A stretch of 64,000 nucleotides of DNA, taken from NCBI RefSeq assembly GCF_910592395.1, contig NC_088322.1, positions 7,805,431 through 7,869,430 on the forward strand, given 5' to 3'. A model generated the notes under the pieces. That model made no database searches. It worked only from the letters and a program-made list of their open reading frames with translations, and was not told the DNA's origin. The stretch is from Lineus longissimus (Eukaryota > Nemertea > Pilidiophora > Heteronemertea > Lineidae). Shown here piece after piece: positions 47,201 to 58,241 of this stretch. The position numbers and the translations under genes are program-made. Numbering within the stretch: position 1 is the first letter of the stretch; each line of letters opens with the position of its first letter.

Positions 47201-48209
47201 TTCAGTTCCTAAGGATCCTCTTTGACGTTTAGGTTGCCTTGCTCATGCGCTTAATTTACCCTTGGAACAAAGGGATTTGGTTAGATCTCAGTAGAACCAT
47301 AAACCAAACAAAAGACTGAGGCTGGGCGATGTCCTAGTGGGGGACGGCTGAATCAGGGTTTGGCCAGGTTAGGGCTATCGCCAGTCGAGTAAATTAGCAT
47401 ACTGGCTCCCTGTCTACTTTCTGGTGGTTTGCTGATGAGGTCGATCGGGAGCGGGTTACAGTCGAGTAAGTCAGTTAAACGAGTGGAGTGCGACCCATCG
47501 GGTCAAGGACCACTCCAATCCTTGTTTAACCCTGCACTATAATTGCACATCACCCAGATCTGGTAAAACCTCCTCGAGGTCGCATCCACCGCCCCGTGCT
47601 GCTGCTTGTTCCCTGCAGGTTCTGGTGACAGCGATTCGAAAGCCCTTGAAGGTCATTGATGGTCGTGTTCCATTAGGTATAACATGGCGGTTCCCCACTC
47701 AAGTTCGATCTGATTCAGTGATAGGTTTGCTCCAGAATTCAACAGGTCAGCGAAAACTTCGTTCCGGTCGCAACCGAATAGAATTCGCATTTTCCACTGA
47801 CCTCATCCTCACCTGGAATCCGTTGCAATTCAAAACTTGGCTACTTCGACTCAATCATGTCCTCATGATTGGGCCAACAAGTTTACCCAAAAACTTACTC
47901 CGATCCTCATTACACGATAGTAATGCTTGTGTATATACACCGACCTCATTGACAGATGGACTGCTCAGGGAGATATACAGTACCACAGTACCCATATCCA
48001 TATAATGATATTCCCAACGGCAAGTTTGTGAAAAATGATTGTTTTCAGCTTAATGTAGGTGAGACCTCTAGTCGAAACGCTTCTAACTAATCTCTCACAC
48101 GGGTCTTACTATTTTGAATGATTATCCTAACCCATCGAAAATCTAAGCAAATCGTTGTGCCCATGGCTCTGATTTTCGGCGCTCCTCGTATAAGGAGAAA
48201 TCAGTGGCA
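44210..48209. other. No recognisable gene; 34 bp tandem duplication at 44562-44629
   Basis: GGATGTAACAAATCGATGTT at 44562 and GGATGTAACGAGCTGATGTT at 44596, each followed by TTGCCTTTGA, form a two-unit repeat. Two GTCGAGTAA words lie near 47385 and 47462. A 126-codon open frame (47625-48005, plus strand, non-ATG start) shows no domain. I recognise no exon. Confidence 0.4.
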
Positions 48210-48210
48210 T

Positions 48211-48405
48211 GCCGCCATGACTAGAGTTGTTATAGTACCGTGTTCATAATCAGGAGGTCGTTGATTCGACTCTCGCCGAAAGGATCACCGCTGTTTTGTC
48301 TTTGTAGCCTTGAGCAAACGAGAATCCCCACATTGCTTCCTTCGACCCAGAAGTATAAATGGGTCGCCTGGGAAGTTAACCTGTGATGGACGATGGACCT
48401 GCACA
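48211..48405 (+). mobile_element. tRNA-derived SINE
   Basis: The head resembles a tRNA: an A-box region CTAGAGTTGTTATAG, then the anticodon-loop-like TTCATAATC, then the B box GATTCGACTC (48263-48272) followed by TCGCCGA. The body continues with CCTTGAGCAAACGAGAATCC and CACATTGCTTCCTTCGACCC, then TAAATGGGTCGCCTGG, a type of body seen after tRNA heads in many animal SINEs. It would be transcribed by pol III and moved by a LINE. Degeneracy of the A box and stem pairing rule out a functional tRNA. The 3' end is uncertain. Confidence 0.7.
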
Positions 48406-50119
48406 AAAGATTTTAAAGCCTCCTTTAAATGCCTACTGATTCAGATGATTCGTTCTCGTTTGTAACCGCTTCTGCAAACGTCCTGTAATCGATGTAAATA
48501 GTTCATATTAGCAAATTCATCCACAAAATATTCCCAATGTGATTTGCGCAGCGAGACCATTTACGTTATGCCTACATACCACGTGATGAAAATTTTACCA
48601 ATCGGGGTCTGTCCTTTTATACTTGTCTCGTTTTCCACGTGACTGTTTAAAGCCAAACAGAGGCGTTGTGCTTTTCATCGGCAAGTGTCCGCGGGATGAC
48701 AATTAAACCAGAGTCTTTCAAGCACATGTACATGTATATAAAGAGTCAGGCAACATGAAAAGAGATATGGGCTTCATCATGGCTTCCAGCTAATTGCCCG
48801 AGAGAGCTGTGAGATCGAAGGAAACTTACCGTGACCAGACTCTTTATTTGAAAGACTTTGCTGCACTGAAATGAATTGGCTCAGCTTTGTAGGCCAGGGT
48901 GCATCAGCCTCGGATAAGACGACCGGGATAGGGTCGGGTGGTCGAGCTTAATCCTTGTTGCATGTAGTTGAGAAGATGACTTCTAAGCAGTCTTTCTTAC
49001 ACATTTGGCTGTGACGAGAACTTTCAAACCATCTTATTTCGAAGTTCCCTTTGGATCCAGAATTAGAATCACAATTAGAATTTTCTGAATATACATGTAG
49101 CTTGTTTGTTCCATCTCGAAGTTACCCATAAGCAATGTTTTGGCTATACCCGTAGCCAGTGTCCCCGAAAACGTAGACTCTGTTTATTCAAAACTTGGCA
49201 ACTTGAAAATATTGTAATATTGTAAAACCGCTCAATCGCTAATGCGCTGAAGCCAACTTCTCAACAATGGAATTTCAGGCGATTCTACCAGACATGCAAG
49301 ATTTGTCCTTCGGCTTATTTTATCATACCTCATCCCGTCGGATAGGATAACCGGAGGAAAGATGGGCAGTTTTGCTTTACACCTGTGAGATTTCATTGGT
49401 TATTTATTCATGATTTTACTGATTACTGAAGTCGAGGGTGGCTTCAGACTTATTTGCTAATCATCAGTCTGGAGAGAAGGGCCCCGGTTTGGCTGGTTCT
49501 GCTATTGGATAGTACCTCCACAGTCGAGGACAACCCGTACATACCCCGTCTCAGTCCTCTACACTCCCGATTCGGTTGTTTTACCTCCATCGGGGATACT
49601 GCTAAATACCCTACTTTTTCAACTTCGCGTCGGACGGCTGCTTAGAAATGCCAGTGGCCCTTTTTCACTGGTTGATATAGAATTAATTCAAACCCGTGCC
49701 GTGCCTTCCCACTACACGACCATTGCGTATTTGTTGAAAGAAGGCTTTCACGTATACCTCCATCGAATACCCCTGCCCACTTACTCTGTTAGGCGGAAAA
49801 TGATCACTTTAACAACTTGTACAAGAGCACCATTTTTATAATGCAACAAGCTGTGTGATGATCATCAGAAACGCAGCGAGTAAATTCTGAGGACAAGAGG
49901 ACATGATTCAGCCCCTTCACGCTGACTCGATTAGCGGAATGAGATCATCGAAATATTGAGATGAGGAGCTGTCGCCGGGATGCGATAAGTGCTGCTTTTC
50001 CCAAACAAAAGGGAATTCGTGATTATTAGAACTGACGACGGGGTTGTAAGCAAGTCATAATCCATGTGCTAGACTCCGAAAAATTCAATCACTGGTACCA
50101 CCTGGGGGTTCTGAATGTA
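48406..50119. other. No recognisable gene
   Basis: No exon or repeat that I can support. Confidence 0.35.
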
Positions 50120-50380
50120 CTAGGTCCATAGTTTCAGAAAATCTTTGTAGCCATAACTTGCTTGATTCACAGCTGAGTTGCAAAAATCGGCCTTTGAATG
50201 CAGGCACGAGTGTTTGAATCTGTTGAAAATTGAGGAATATACTTCGGTAGGGTAAATCAAGAATGCAATCACTCAAGGGGTAAAAAAATGATAGCTAGAC
50301 AAAGACCCCTCATACTGTTACTGCGTGTATATTGAAACCAGCTTTGGCTTCAAAGATTTTCTGAAACTATTGACCTATAG
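50120..50380. mobile_element. Inverted-repeat MITE, ~38 bp arms
   Basis: CCATAGTTTCAGAAAATCTT with TGTAGCC on the left is mirrored by AAGATTTTCTGAAACTATTG on the right, with outer ends CTAGGTC and GACCTATAG. The 180 bp core has no coding content. A clean target duplication is not visible. Confidence 0.75.
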
Positions 50381-50727
50381 TGCAGGCGAAGGAAGACGAC
50401 CAGGACGACGAAATGGACTGCATGGAGTCTAGGTGCTTGTGATAATCCGAACCATTCCAAGCCCCTACATGTGTTAACATGCTTTTGAATGTCGATAACT
50501 TGCGAGTATTTCCGGGATAAGGACAGCTTTAGGACTTATACATGCTTCCCGGAAATTGGTGGCTTGCATTTGAACTAACTTTTTCCCCCTTGTCCGTCAT
50601 TACAGGCATTCAAGTGTGTTGGTCAACCATGACAATCTCCTTTGTCCCTCCACCATAAGGCCTAGTTTCCCCTTATGACATCACTATTTCGAACACTCAG
50701 CGCCCCATTTCTGGAAAGGTGTATATT

Positions 50728-51623
50728 AGGTGTATTCCTGTTTCGCCTATTCCTGTTCCGCCTATTCCTGTTCCGCCTATTCCTGTTTCGCCTATTCCTG
50801 TTTCGCCTATTCAAATGTATTGCTAACCTCCCCACAGACGTAGGAATATGAATCGTCCCTTACTATAGTGTTAAAGGCTATCATTAAGAATAAAGTCTGA
50901 AATAATGGATTTAGCGACATGTCAATTATTTCAGTATTATTCGGAATAACTTTGGAAAATTATACATAGCTTACATCGGCTTATGTTTTAGCTTATTTTA
51001 AAAGGCAAGAAATAAAATAGTAAGAAAATTTTACCCTTTCATCAGATTTGAGAAAGGTTTCTTAGGCCTGCATTTTATATTGTGGATTCTCTTTCTTTTG
51101 TCTTAGTCAGTAACTGGCTTCGTAATAGAAAGAATACCTATAGCTACATTGTTCTTTACTATGACATGGGTTTTACAGCTGATTTTGATTAAATAATTAT
51201 GAGAATGTACAGTATTATGTATTTTTATCAAAAAGTCATGAATTCCTGTTTTTATAAAATAAGCGACTGCTTTACTCTACTTAATCTATTAGTTTTTACT
51301 GTGTGTCAGTATGGTCATATGGTCAAATAAGTCCCGGACTGTCCCCGCTTTCAAGGTGACTCTTTCAAAACAGTCATGGCATGGTTTGTTAACAAAGTTG
51401 ATGGCATTTGATTAGTCAAATTGTCATCACATCGTTAACATCATCCAATTGTCCCCTCACGTTTTCCCCATACAATGGACATGCATCCCTAAGGTTCCCC
51501 CTGGGAGAGTCGATTTATTGTAGGGGTACTGGAAAGTAGGCGAAACAGGAATAGGCGAAACAGGAATAGGCGAAACAGGAATTTTGTAGGCGAAACAGGA
51601 ATAGGCGAAACAGGCATAAACCT
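50728..51623. mobile_element. Foldback-type element with iteron termini and 6 bp target duplication
   Basis: TATATT at 50722-50727 and again at 51624-51629 flanks an 896 bp segment. The left terminus is AGGTGT followed by five 15 bp iterons ATTCCTGTTTCGCCT (the second and third read TTCCGCC). The right terminus, in inverse orientation, is AGGTTT followed by five iterons, with ACAAA between the second and third. The AT-rich centre has no protein that I recognise. Long terminal inverted repeats made of short tandem units are typical of foldback elements, such as FB in Drosophila and TU in sea urchin. Confidence 0.9.
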
Positions 51624-51629
51624 TATATT

Positions 51630-52499
51630 AACAAATAGAGTTACTTTTGAGTCCAAACGACTGGGGGACTTGGGCCTACATTATCCAATATCATTTCTTA
51701 ATCATTTTTTACACAGCACATCAAGCCATCAACAAACAAGCATTACCTTCACGCGCTCCAACAAAATGTATGTAGATTTCCAACACTTTTCACACCCTCA
51801 ATGTCAATGATATACATTAGACATTATGCGTTTGGATCATCTAATAACATGGCCAAGTCCTTTGGGACCCCTTGTCAGCAATACATGTCCTCGAATTAAT
51901 GGTAGTTCGCGTGGTAATTACATTTCGCTTGCGGCTTTGAATTGCGCGTTGTGCGCGCCCTGCGACAGTTAATTGTATCACAATAAAAGGTCGCAGACCC
52001 TGCTAAGAGCGAAAAGAAGGAACATTCCTCATCTAATGGATGTACTGAACACTACAAACAATCGAATTCGACATAAGCCTTTCTAAAATTGGTTACAGTG
52101 GCCTTAAAGTGAAAACATGGCAATCGGCATGAGGTTAAATGTCTTCAATCAACGATATTCCGAATCGATTATGTACAGTTGTGAGATGAATCATGGTGTG
52201 GTGGGACACGAAGAAATAATATTGCATTGCCTCTACGATTCGTTTATTGTCGATATACACGTTTACTGATTGTATTAGCATCGATTTTTCATCAAGAAAT
52301 CTAAAAATTTTCAATCGTGTCTGAATTCGTTGTTTGTCCCTTTCGTCGAATTCCGTCTTCGCCGTTGTCTTCGGCGTGGTTGTGCTTAGTAGCTTGCGAC
52401 ATCCCAGGGGACATCATAGACAGGCATGTCTTTTAAACGGTAACTTCTAAATTAACGTGGTTACTAGAACTTGTAAACGATAAACTTAACGCAAATGTC
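51630..52499. other. No recognisable gene; possible downstream part of the BEL/Pao element
   Basis: This may include 3' flanking or LTR sequence of the minus-strand BEL/Pao element. I could not find a matching second LTR to prove it. Confidence 0.3.
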
Positions 52500-52615
52500 T
52501 TTGCTATACTGACATAAGAGTCCAAATGCTTGTCACAACTACACTGACATGATACACGTAGTCCAAAACACATGTCATAACTACACTGACATGATATAGT
52601 CCAATTAACTCTGTC
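52500..52615. repeat. Three imperfect ~35-42 bp units beside the integrase stop
   Basis: CTACACTGACATGATA recurs at 52539 and 52581, with a related TATACTGACATAAGAGTCCA before them. AGTCCAA ends each unit. On the minus strand the units lie directly after the stop codon of the integrase frame, where a BEL/Pao element would have its short 3' untranslated region. Confidence 0.6.
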
Positions 52616-52617
52616 CA

Positions 52618-53560
52618 TCAAATCGGATTATCCTTTGCCTTCATCAGCAGAATCAGTCTGGAAATAGGGCGTTTCAGGGCTAATCCGCTTGCCAATCGCA
52701 CGTCGACAATCCTAACAAGATTGTCGGTTCCAGGGTAGACGGCTACGACTTCGGCAATTTTCCAAGATCCTCGTTTTGCTTTCTCATCCACAACTAACAC
52801 AATGTCATGTCCTTGGAGATTCTCTTCTTCTTTGGACCATTTGAGGTGAGGCGACAGCTTGTGAATCGAGGTCATCCAGCGTCTCCAGAAGTTGTCTACC
52901 ATGTTGTTGCAAAGCTGGCGACGTTTGTGATGATTTCCGGTAAAAGGCTCGCATGGCACTTGTGGCGACTGTAGTTCTCCTCTACCGATGAGAAAGTGGT
53001 TTCGCGTGACAGGCTGATCATCGAGTGGTGACGAAGACACGGCGAAAAGAGGACGACAGTTTATCAAGGCAGAAATCTGTGTGAACACCGTTTCCCATTC
53101 CACAAATGTGAGTTTGTCGGAATTGACCATCGTCTTCATGGCGCGCTTGACTTCCTGTACCATTCTCTCAACAACCCCCTGGTGGTGAGGGCCATCGAGT
53201 GGACCGAATTTCCATTCGATTCGGAACTTTAGGCTGGCTTCACGTACTTTGTCTTCGTCTAATTGGAGATGGAGCCGCCGAATTTCCTTATCGGCTCCTC
53301 GGAAAGATGTGGTGTTGTCACTGATCATCTTGGCCGGGGCTCCTTGGATGCTAACAAATCGTTCCAATGCTTGCAGGAAAACTTCGGTAGTCAAGTCTTG
53401 AACGCAGGTGAGGTGGACAGCTCGAACAGTAGCGCAAGTGAAGACAGCGCCATATCCCTTCGATACTGTGTTACGGTTGACCTTGACGATAACAGGGCCG
53501 AGATAGTCAATGTTCAGTGCAAGGACCTTGGCGTTTCGAATGTGATACGTTTTCAGTTCG
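52618..53560 (-). pseudogene. BEL/Pao integrase core and C-terminal domain
   Basis: The catalytic triad is visible. The first Asp is in NIDYLGPV (codon at 53506-53508). The second is in MISDNTTSF, and the Glu in GVVERMVQ, 50 residues later. Around them, VRAVHLTCVQDL and the downstream NCRPL and NHFLIGR are typical of BEL/Pao integrases. The C-terminal part (GHDIVLVVDEKAKRGSWKI then VVAVYPG and RPISRLILL) matches the DUF5641-type tail. The frame is open from the core to the stop at 52618. The expected HHCC zinc finger upstream is missing. Confidence 0.9.
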
Positions 53561-53625
53561 GTGTCTTCATGATCTGTTCGAACATTGCGTGGTGTCTCTG
53601 GCCAAGAGCTCGGAGGTAGGCGTAG

Positions 53626-54152
53626 TTATGCAGGTCCATCGATGACGCGTTTCATGCCCTCAACATCGACTCCTCCAGAGACCAGATCGATTACATTCTG
53701 GTCAGTTGGTACGTAGGCAACATCTGTGATTGGGTTGAAATCGCCGGTTATTTCGCCGACTCGACAGGCAACATATGAGCGGAATGCTTTCGACTGAGTG
53801 CGTAGCCATGCGATAACAGTTACTGCCATGCTATCTGTCCATAACTTCATGCATTGGATGTCCAGGCGCAGCGCATCACGAACTGTAACCATCAGATGGG
53901 CCAGCAGCAGTAGTGCCTAGAGTTCCTTGCGCGGGATGCTACATTGTTTTAGTGGCGTAAGGCGACCGCGTGCGCACACAAACGAGAGTTCAGCATTAGA
54001 TTGTTCAGATTCCTCCCATCTCAACCAAACACCAATTCCCATTGCGTCTTCGGATGCATCGCTAGCTCCATGAAGGGATACACTTGGTAAAAGTTTATAC
54101 TGATACTTCTCTGGGATGAGACATCTCGGTATTTCGAGTTCACAGACGTCGG
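53626..54152 (-). pseudogene. BEL/Pao RNase H region, broken by a stop
   Basis: In one frame, HGASDASEDAMGIGVWLRW carries the first acidic residue, LTPLKQCSIPRKEL precedes an in-frame TAG (53917-53919), and after it come LWTDSMAV and YVPTDQNVIDLVSGG. These are the conserved blocks of BEL/Pao RNase H. The region is joined to the RT frame by a shift at about 54153 and stops at 53626, directly before the integrase region. Confidence 0.85.
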
Positions 54153-55388
54153 TCAGAGAGCTTTCAGTTCGGTAAACAGGTCACTTTCGGGGCTTATCGG
54201 AGTGTCCCAACCGAGATCGAAGCGCCACATTTTCTGCAGTAACATCTTTGGCCGAACGATGATGCCTGACAACATGCCAAAGACATCATAGTACGATGCA
54301 GTTTTGGAGAGTATTTTACGTTTAGTTGGGAAAATATCTTTGCTCTCGACCTTCTTGACGCTTAATGTGTCCTTTTCGATATTCCAAGTGGTTCCGAGAA
54401 CGGTCGTTTCTCCGTTGCTTGGGATGTATTCCGGATCACATACAGTTGGCTTATTCGACAGCCACTTGCGGATGTTGAGTTTACCCTTCCCTAGGGTACC
54501 GGTAAGATCGGCCTTTAACTGTTGAACACTGTCCTCTGCTCTCTGAGAGTCATTTAAATCATCCATGTAGAATTGATCGGTGATGACACGTTGAATCTCA
54601 GGATTTTCAGATGCATGCTCCTGAGCGACATGACGTAATGCCAGGACTGCGGCGGCGGGTGAAGACTTATCTCCAAATGTTACGGTTGTGAGTTCATAAA
54701 CGGTAATGAGTTCTCCTGGGTTCGCGCGGTAAACGTATCGGTGATAGCGTGCGTCCTCTTTGTTTAGCTCTACTGCTTGGAACATCTTAGAGATGTCAGC
54801 GACGACACCTACTTCATATTCGCGAAAGCGCAATCCAATGTCGAATATACTTGGGCTAACTACGTCACCCTTTGCTAGATAGTCATTTAGCGAGTGTCCT
54901 AGGTATCTAGCTTTACTGACATAAACAACACGGACAGGTGTGGTTACTGAGTCCTCAGCGAAGTGCGGAAGAAACCACATTCCATGACCGTCTTTCATAT
55001 CCTGTTCAAATTCAGCTGCGGGTACACGGCGTGCTACTCCTCGTTTCAACTGGTCCTCCATCTGTTTTGCATAGACTACCCATTCTCGTGGTTTCTTTTT
55101 AAGCTGCTTCTTTAGGTTTAAAAAGCGTTTCACAGCGTAGTCGTAGTCGTAGTTGTTTGGTAGACCGGTTGGCAATTTCCTCCACGGTAGGGAAACTTGG
55201 TACGTTCCGTCTTCTAGCTGGGTCAAACTTTGCTTCGTGTTCTCATTGGCGTGTTGATTCTCACGTTCAGCTTCGCATTTGCAGTACTTCGGTTGAAGAC
55301 CAATCTTGTCGATCCCAAGAAATTCTTCGAGTTCACTAGTTGCAGTAAGTCCCATAAAGTTGACAGCAGCGTTAGCGTTTCGATGCTC
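54153..55388 (-). pseudogene. BEL/Pao reverse transcriptase, 400 codons open
   Basis: Counting from the ATG at 55355, it carries ADISKMFQAV (residues 186-195, catalytic Asp 187), FGDKSSPAA (227-235) and FYMDDL with YMDD at 263-266, the metal-binding pair. The N-terminal LPWRKLPTGLPNNYDYA-like block is characteristic of BEL/Pao. It follows the protease in the same frame, separated by one TAA at 55389-55391. It ends at an in-frame TGA with the homology continuing in another frame. The polymerase core looks intact, so decay is moderate. Confidence 0.93.
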
Positions 55389-56450
55389 TTAACCTGAACC
55401 GCCCTGTAGGTACCAACCCAGGGGACATCGTGCTGCCACCGGGTCGCGCTCACATGAACTGACAATCTTCTCTGGGGTTAACAAGTCACTGTTATCAACA
55501 CCTAAGAGAACATCAATGACTGGGCTGGTGGCTTCGGATATAACAACGTTATCTAAGTGGCGATAATTCTTTAAAGGTTCTTGGCGGATGACAGGTACGT
55601 CACCACAAGGTTTCTTCATTTCTAAGAATCGAGTTTGTCTAATGACATCGCCATCCCAACCTTGGATTTCACAATCAATCACTCTCAAGTTTCGACTGGT
55701 GACGGCGCCCCCGGCGGTAGTAATCTGGTAGTTTTGAGTGCCATCACTGTCCGTTGCTGGGAGTATGCCTTCCCTTACGATAGAGACTTTACTTCCCGAG
55801 TCTAGCAGAACTCGGACTGGATATTTCTTTGTCCCGGTTTTAACGTAAGCCATCACGGTAGGCAGAATGCATGAGACTGTGCTATTAGTCGATGACGATT
55901 CACGAGTAGCAAGAATGTTAGAGTTTTGTTGAACATTAAAGCTCGCTGCAGTTGGGTTCAATGATGATTTCATCTCGTAATGGCGATAACCTTCATTACC
56001 ATAAACTCGTGGGCAGATAGAGGAGAAGTGGGTATCGATACCACATGCAGGCACTGCGCAGGGCCTATAGTTTTGACATTTTTCATGATCGAAAGGTACT
56101 TTACCAGCAGTGCAGTCATCGTGACCACATCTGTGGCAAATGCCATTTGCGTTCATAACATCAAACTTTTCATTTTGAGTGAGCGAGCGGAACTTATTGC
56201 ATCCCATTATGAAATGGTTTCAGTTTTGCGGGTGTAACGGGCACCTTCTTTTTTGTCCTTGACCTTGGCTTCCGCTATTCTGGATTGACGACATGGAGGT
56301 GTGATTCGCGGATTTACTGATGTGTGAATGCTGCGGTTTGTGGGGCGGTTTCGAAGAGGTTGAGTCAGCTTGACCCTTGAACGACTTTGACTGAATGTCA
56401 GGTGGGGGTCTAACCTTCCTGAGAATTATACATCGTAGGCATACAAATGT
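55389..56450 (-). pseudogene. BEL/Pao gag zinc knuckle and aspartic protease
   Basis: From the ATG at 56207, Cys/His clusters (CHRCGHDDC at residues 24-32, then CAVPAC and a later CP) form the zinc-knuckle region. LLDSGSKVSIV (134-144) is the aspartic protease active site with Asp 136. A further conserved block CPLHPQN lies upstream in the same frame but beyond an in-frame TGA (about 56212). The Gln/Ser/His-rich gag tail reaches about 56450, where the MITE at 56457 ends recognisable gag sequence. Confidence 0.88.
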
Positions 56451-56456
56451 TTAGAC

Positions 56457-56626
56457 CGGTGTAAAAGTAAAAAGTGTCCCCCCTGGAAAAAGTGTCCGGC
56501 CCTATTGTATTCTGCAATATGGTTCTATAGAGACCCTGACCGTCAATAGCTCAGAGATTGAAGCGCATAATAGAATCCTTTGTTCCCGGACATTTTATCC
56601 TAGGACATTTTAAACTTCTACACCGG
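56457..56626. mobile_element. CCGGTG-type MITE, copy 2
   Basis: CCGGTGTAAAAGTAAAAAGT on the left is matched by the complement of CCGGTGTAGAAGTTTAAAAT on the right. Inner blocks AAAGTGTCCGG and CCGGACATTTT also pair. At 170 bp it shares AATAGAATCCTTTGTTCC with the copy at 44028. It sits exactly where the BEL/Pao gag sequence stops, so it or a linked rearrangement truncated the retrotransposon. Confidence 0.75.
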
Positions 56627-56830
56627 CTTTGAACTTCTTTGTAATTTTTTAATGGTACACATACCACCTTCAATGCCGGAATCACAAAACGGCGTTCCTG
56701 ATTTCTTGTATAGCGTGATAACCGATTGATACCCACCCCTGACATTTTACGTTTTATTTTTAGCTGCTCCGGCCGTGGCAGCACCAAAAACGGTCGGACA
56801 ATACTTCATCATCTGCTAATCGAACACAAT
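56627..56830. other. Spacer between two transposons
   Basis: No gag or LTR similarity recognised. It contains a short open frame without a domain. Confidence 0.3.
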
Positions 56831-56839
56831 CGCCGACCC

Positions 56840-58232
56840 CAAGGAGGATACCGCGGTGACGTCACGGCTTTTCCAAGATGGCGCTGCATATTGTAAACAA
56901 ACTCGATATGGAGACAAGACCACAATTGATTTTTTAAGCCTTTTAGCAGTTAAATTGTCAATGTTTGACCGCGACGCATCAAAGAATGCGTCAAGTAGTG
57001 AAACTGAAATTCGGATATGATATACGGGTTAGTCTTGCGAGTAACTGGTGCGATGGAAATTGGTGATTGACCACGGAAATTTTTTTATAATCGACAAATT
57101 AAACAGACTTTGATATTTCCACTGTTTTCAGCCAACTGGCAGAAAAAACTCAAAACACGCCCCCTATTACCCAATTAGCAAAATTCGAAATTAATTTTTT
57201 CATCAAATAATTTCTTTATATCTGTAGACTTGCCACAGCAAATATTTTTTCAATACCTCTCCAAATATGTACTTGAGAGTAAAAAACATGCACTCGTCTA
57301 ATTGATAGGCCTCGACCCTCCAACCTATGAATATTCATTAGTGGTCTTGTCTCCGATCCACGGCCAAGGGAAAATCAAGTCATCAAAAAAGTTAGATTTT
57401 TCGCATCAAATCAGAGTTATTAGTACTTTTCTGCTATGAAATAAGTCTTCAGACAATAACCTATCATTTGAATAATGAAAAGTGCTGTTTTGATGGGGAA
57501 AAATAGGGTTTTTTAAACCAAATAGCCGGGCACCGATCTTCCAAAATTAGCGATGGTTTAAAACAGTCTCCCAGATATGGGGCAATCTCTTCATCATCAT
57601 AATGGGATTTGGAGGCACGTTTACAGATTTTACAAGTTCGAGACCTGTAGAACCTAAAACTCGCATAGATCCCCATAGATCCCCTCTATTTGTCGAGTTA
57701 GCGCCCCTGTAAGATCATGCATTTTCGGACACTAGAACGAAATCTTCCTGCGGATATCGCGGTTTCGGTGATGATTTAAGGAGAAATTGACTGTTCTTAG
57801 AGTTGTATGGGACAGAAATGAGTTCATACTTCATGAATACATGAATATATTATGATATGGGCGGGCTTCTAAGTCAAAACAATAACAAACTCAACAGCAT
57901 CTCTACTGTATATTGCGTAGTGCATTGCCTAGTGTATTTCGTAGTGTATTTTAGCGGAGACATTATTTCCGCACTTTGGCCGCGCCAAACGTCTTTTTTA
58001 TTCGTGGAAGTTAATCTGCTCTGTAAATTTTATTTTACACAGGAAGAATCCATACTAGGTATTGCAATATTTCATGTCTATTGGTGTTTTTGTGTACAGG
58101 AGCGCACCAGACAGTGAGACGTCGAGATGTGTTCAGTGCTGCTGCTGTCAGTAGACTGAATCTGATTGGCCATAGCGATCAGTAATATGGGTCGGGATCA
58201 CGTGATGTGACGTCACCGCGGTATCCTCCTTG
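56840..58232. mobile_element. 1.39 kb TIR element with 9 bp target duplication
   Basis: CGCCGACCC at 56831-56839 and 58233-58241 flanks perfect 26 bp inverted repeats (56840-56865 and 58207-58232) beginning CAAGGAGGATACCGCGGTGA and containing the CRE palindrome TGACGTCA. A second internal pair, GGAGACAAGACCAC near 56911 and GTGGTCTTGTCTCC near 57341, also faces inward. A 9 bp duplication fits Mutator-like (MULE) elements best. No transposase is recognised, so it is non-autonomous. The perfect TIR and duplication suggest recent movement. Confidence 0.88.
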
Positions 58233-58241
58233 CGCCGACCC

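Larger units (their letters stand above)
52618..56450 (-). mobile_element. BEL/Pao LTR retrotransposon, decayed and truncated
   Basis: The order on the minus strand is gag-type zinc knuckle, aspartic protease, reverse transcriptase, RNase H, integrase with C-terminal domain. This is the BEL/Pao order and the sequences carry BEL/Pao motifs. Breaks seen: an in-frame TGA near 56212, an in-frame TAA at 55389-55391, a frameshift at about 54153, an in-frame TAG at 53917-53919, and a break between RNase H and integrase where the HHCC zinc finger is absent. The gag N-terminus ends at a MITE (56457). No LTR pair was found, so this is an immobile copy. Confidence 0.93.

Noticed and set aside
47625-48005. 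126-codon open frame as an exon
   Set aside because: No similarity that I recognise and no clear acceptor or donor at its edges.
48211-48290. Functional tRNA gene
   Set aside because: A-box and stem pairing are degraded and a SINE body follows; treated as a SINE head.
50722-51629. CRISPR or simple microsatellite at each end
   Set aside because: The 15 bp units have no spacers and the two arrays are inverted copies bounded by a target duplication, so they are termini of one element.
55980-56237. Plus-strand frame of 85 codons
   Set aside because: Antisense shadow of the BEL/Pao gag/protease region.
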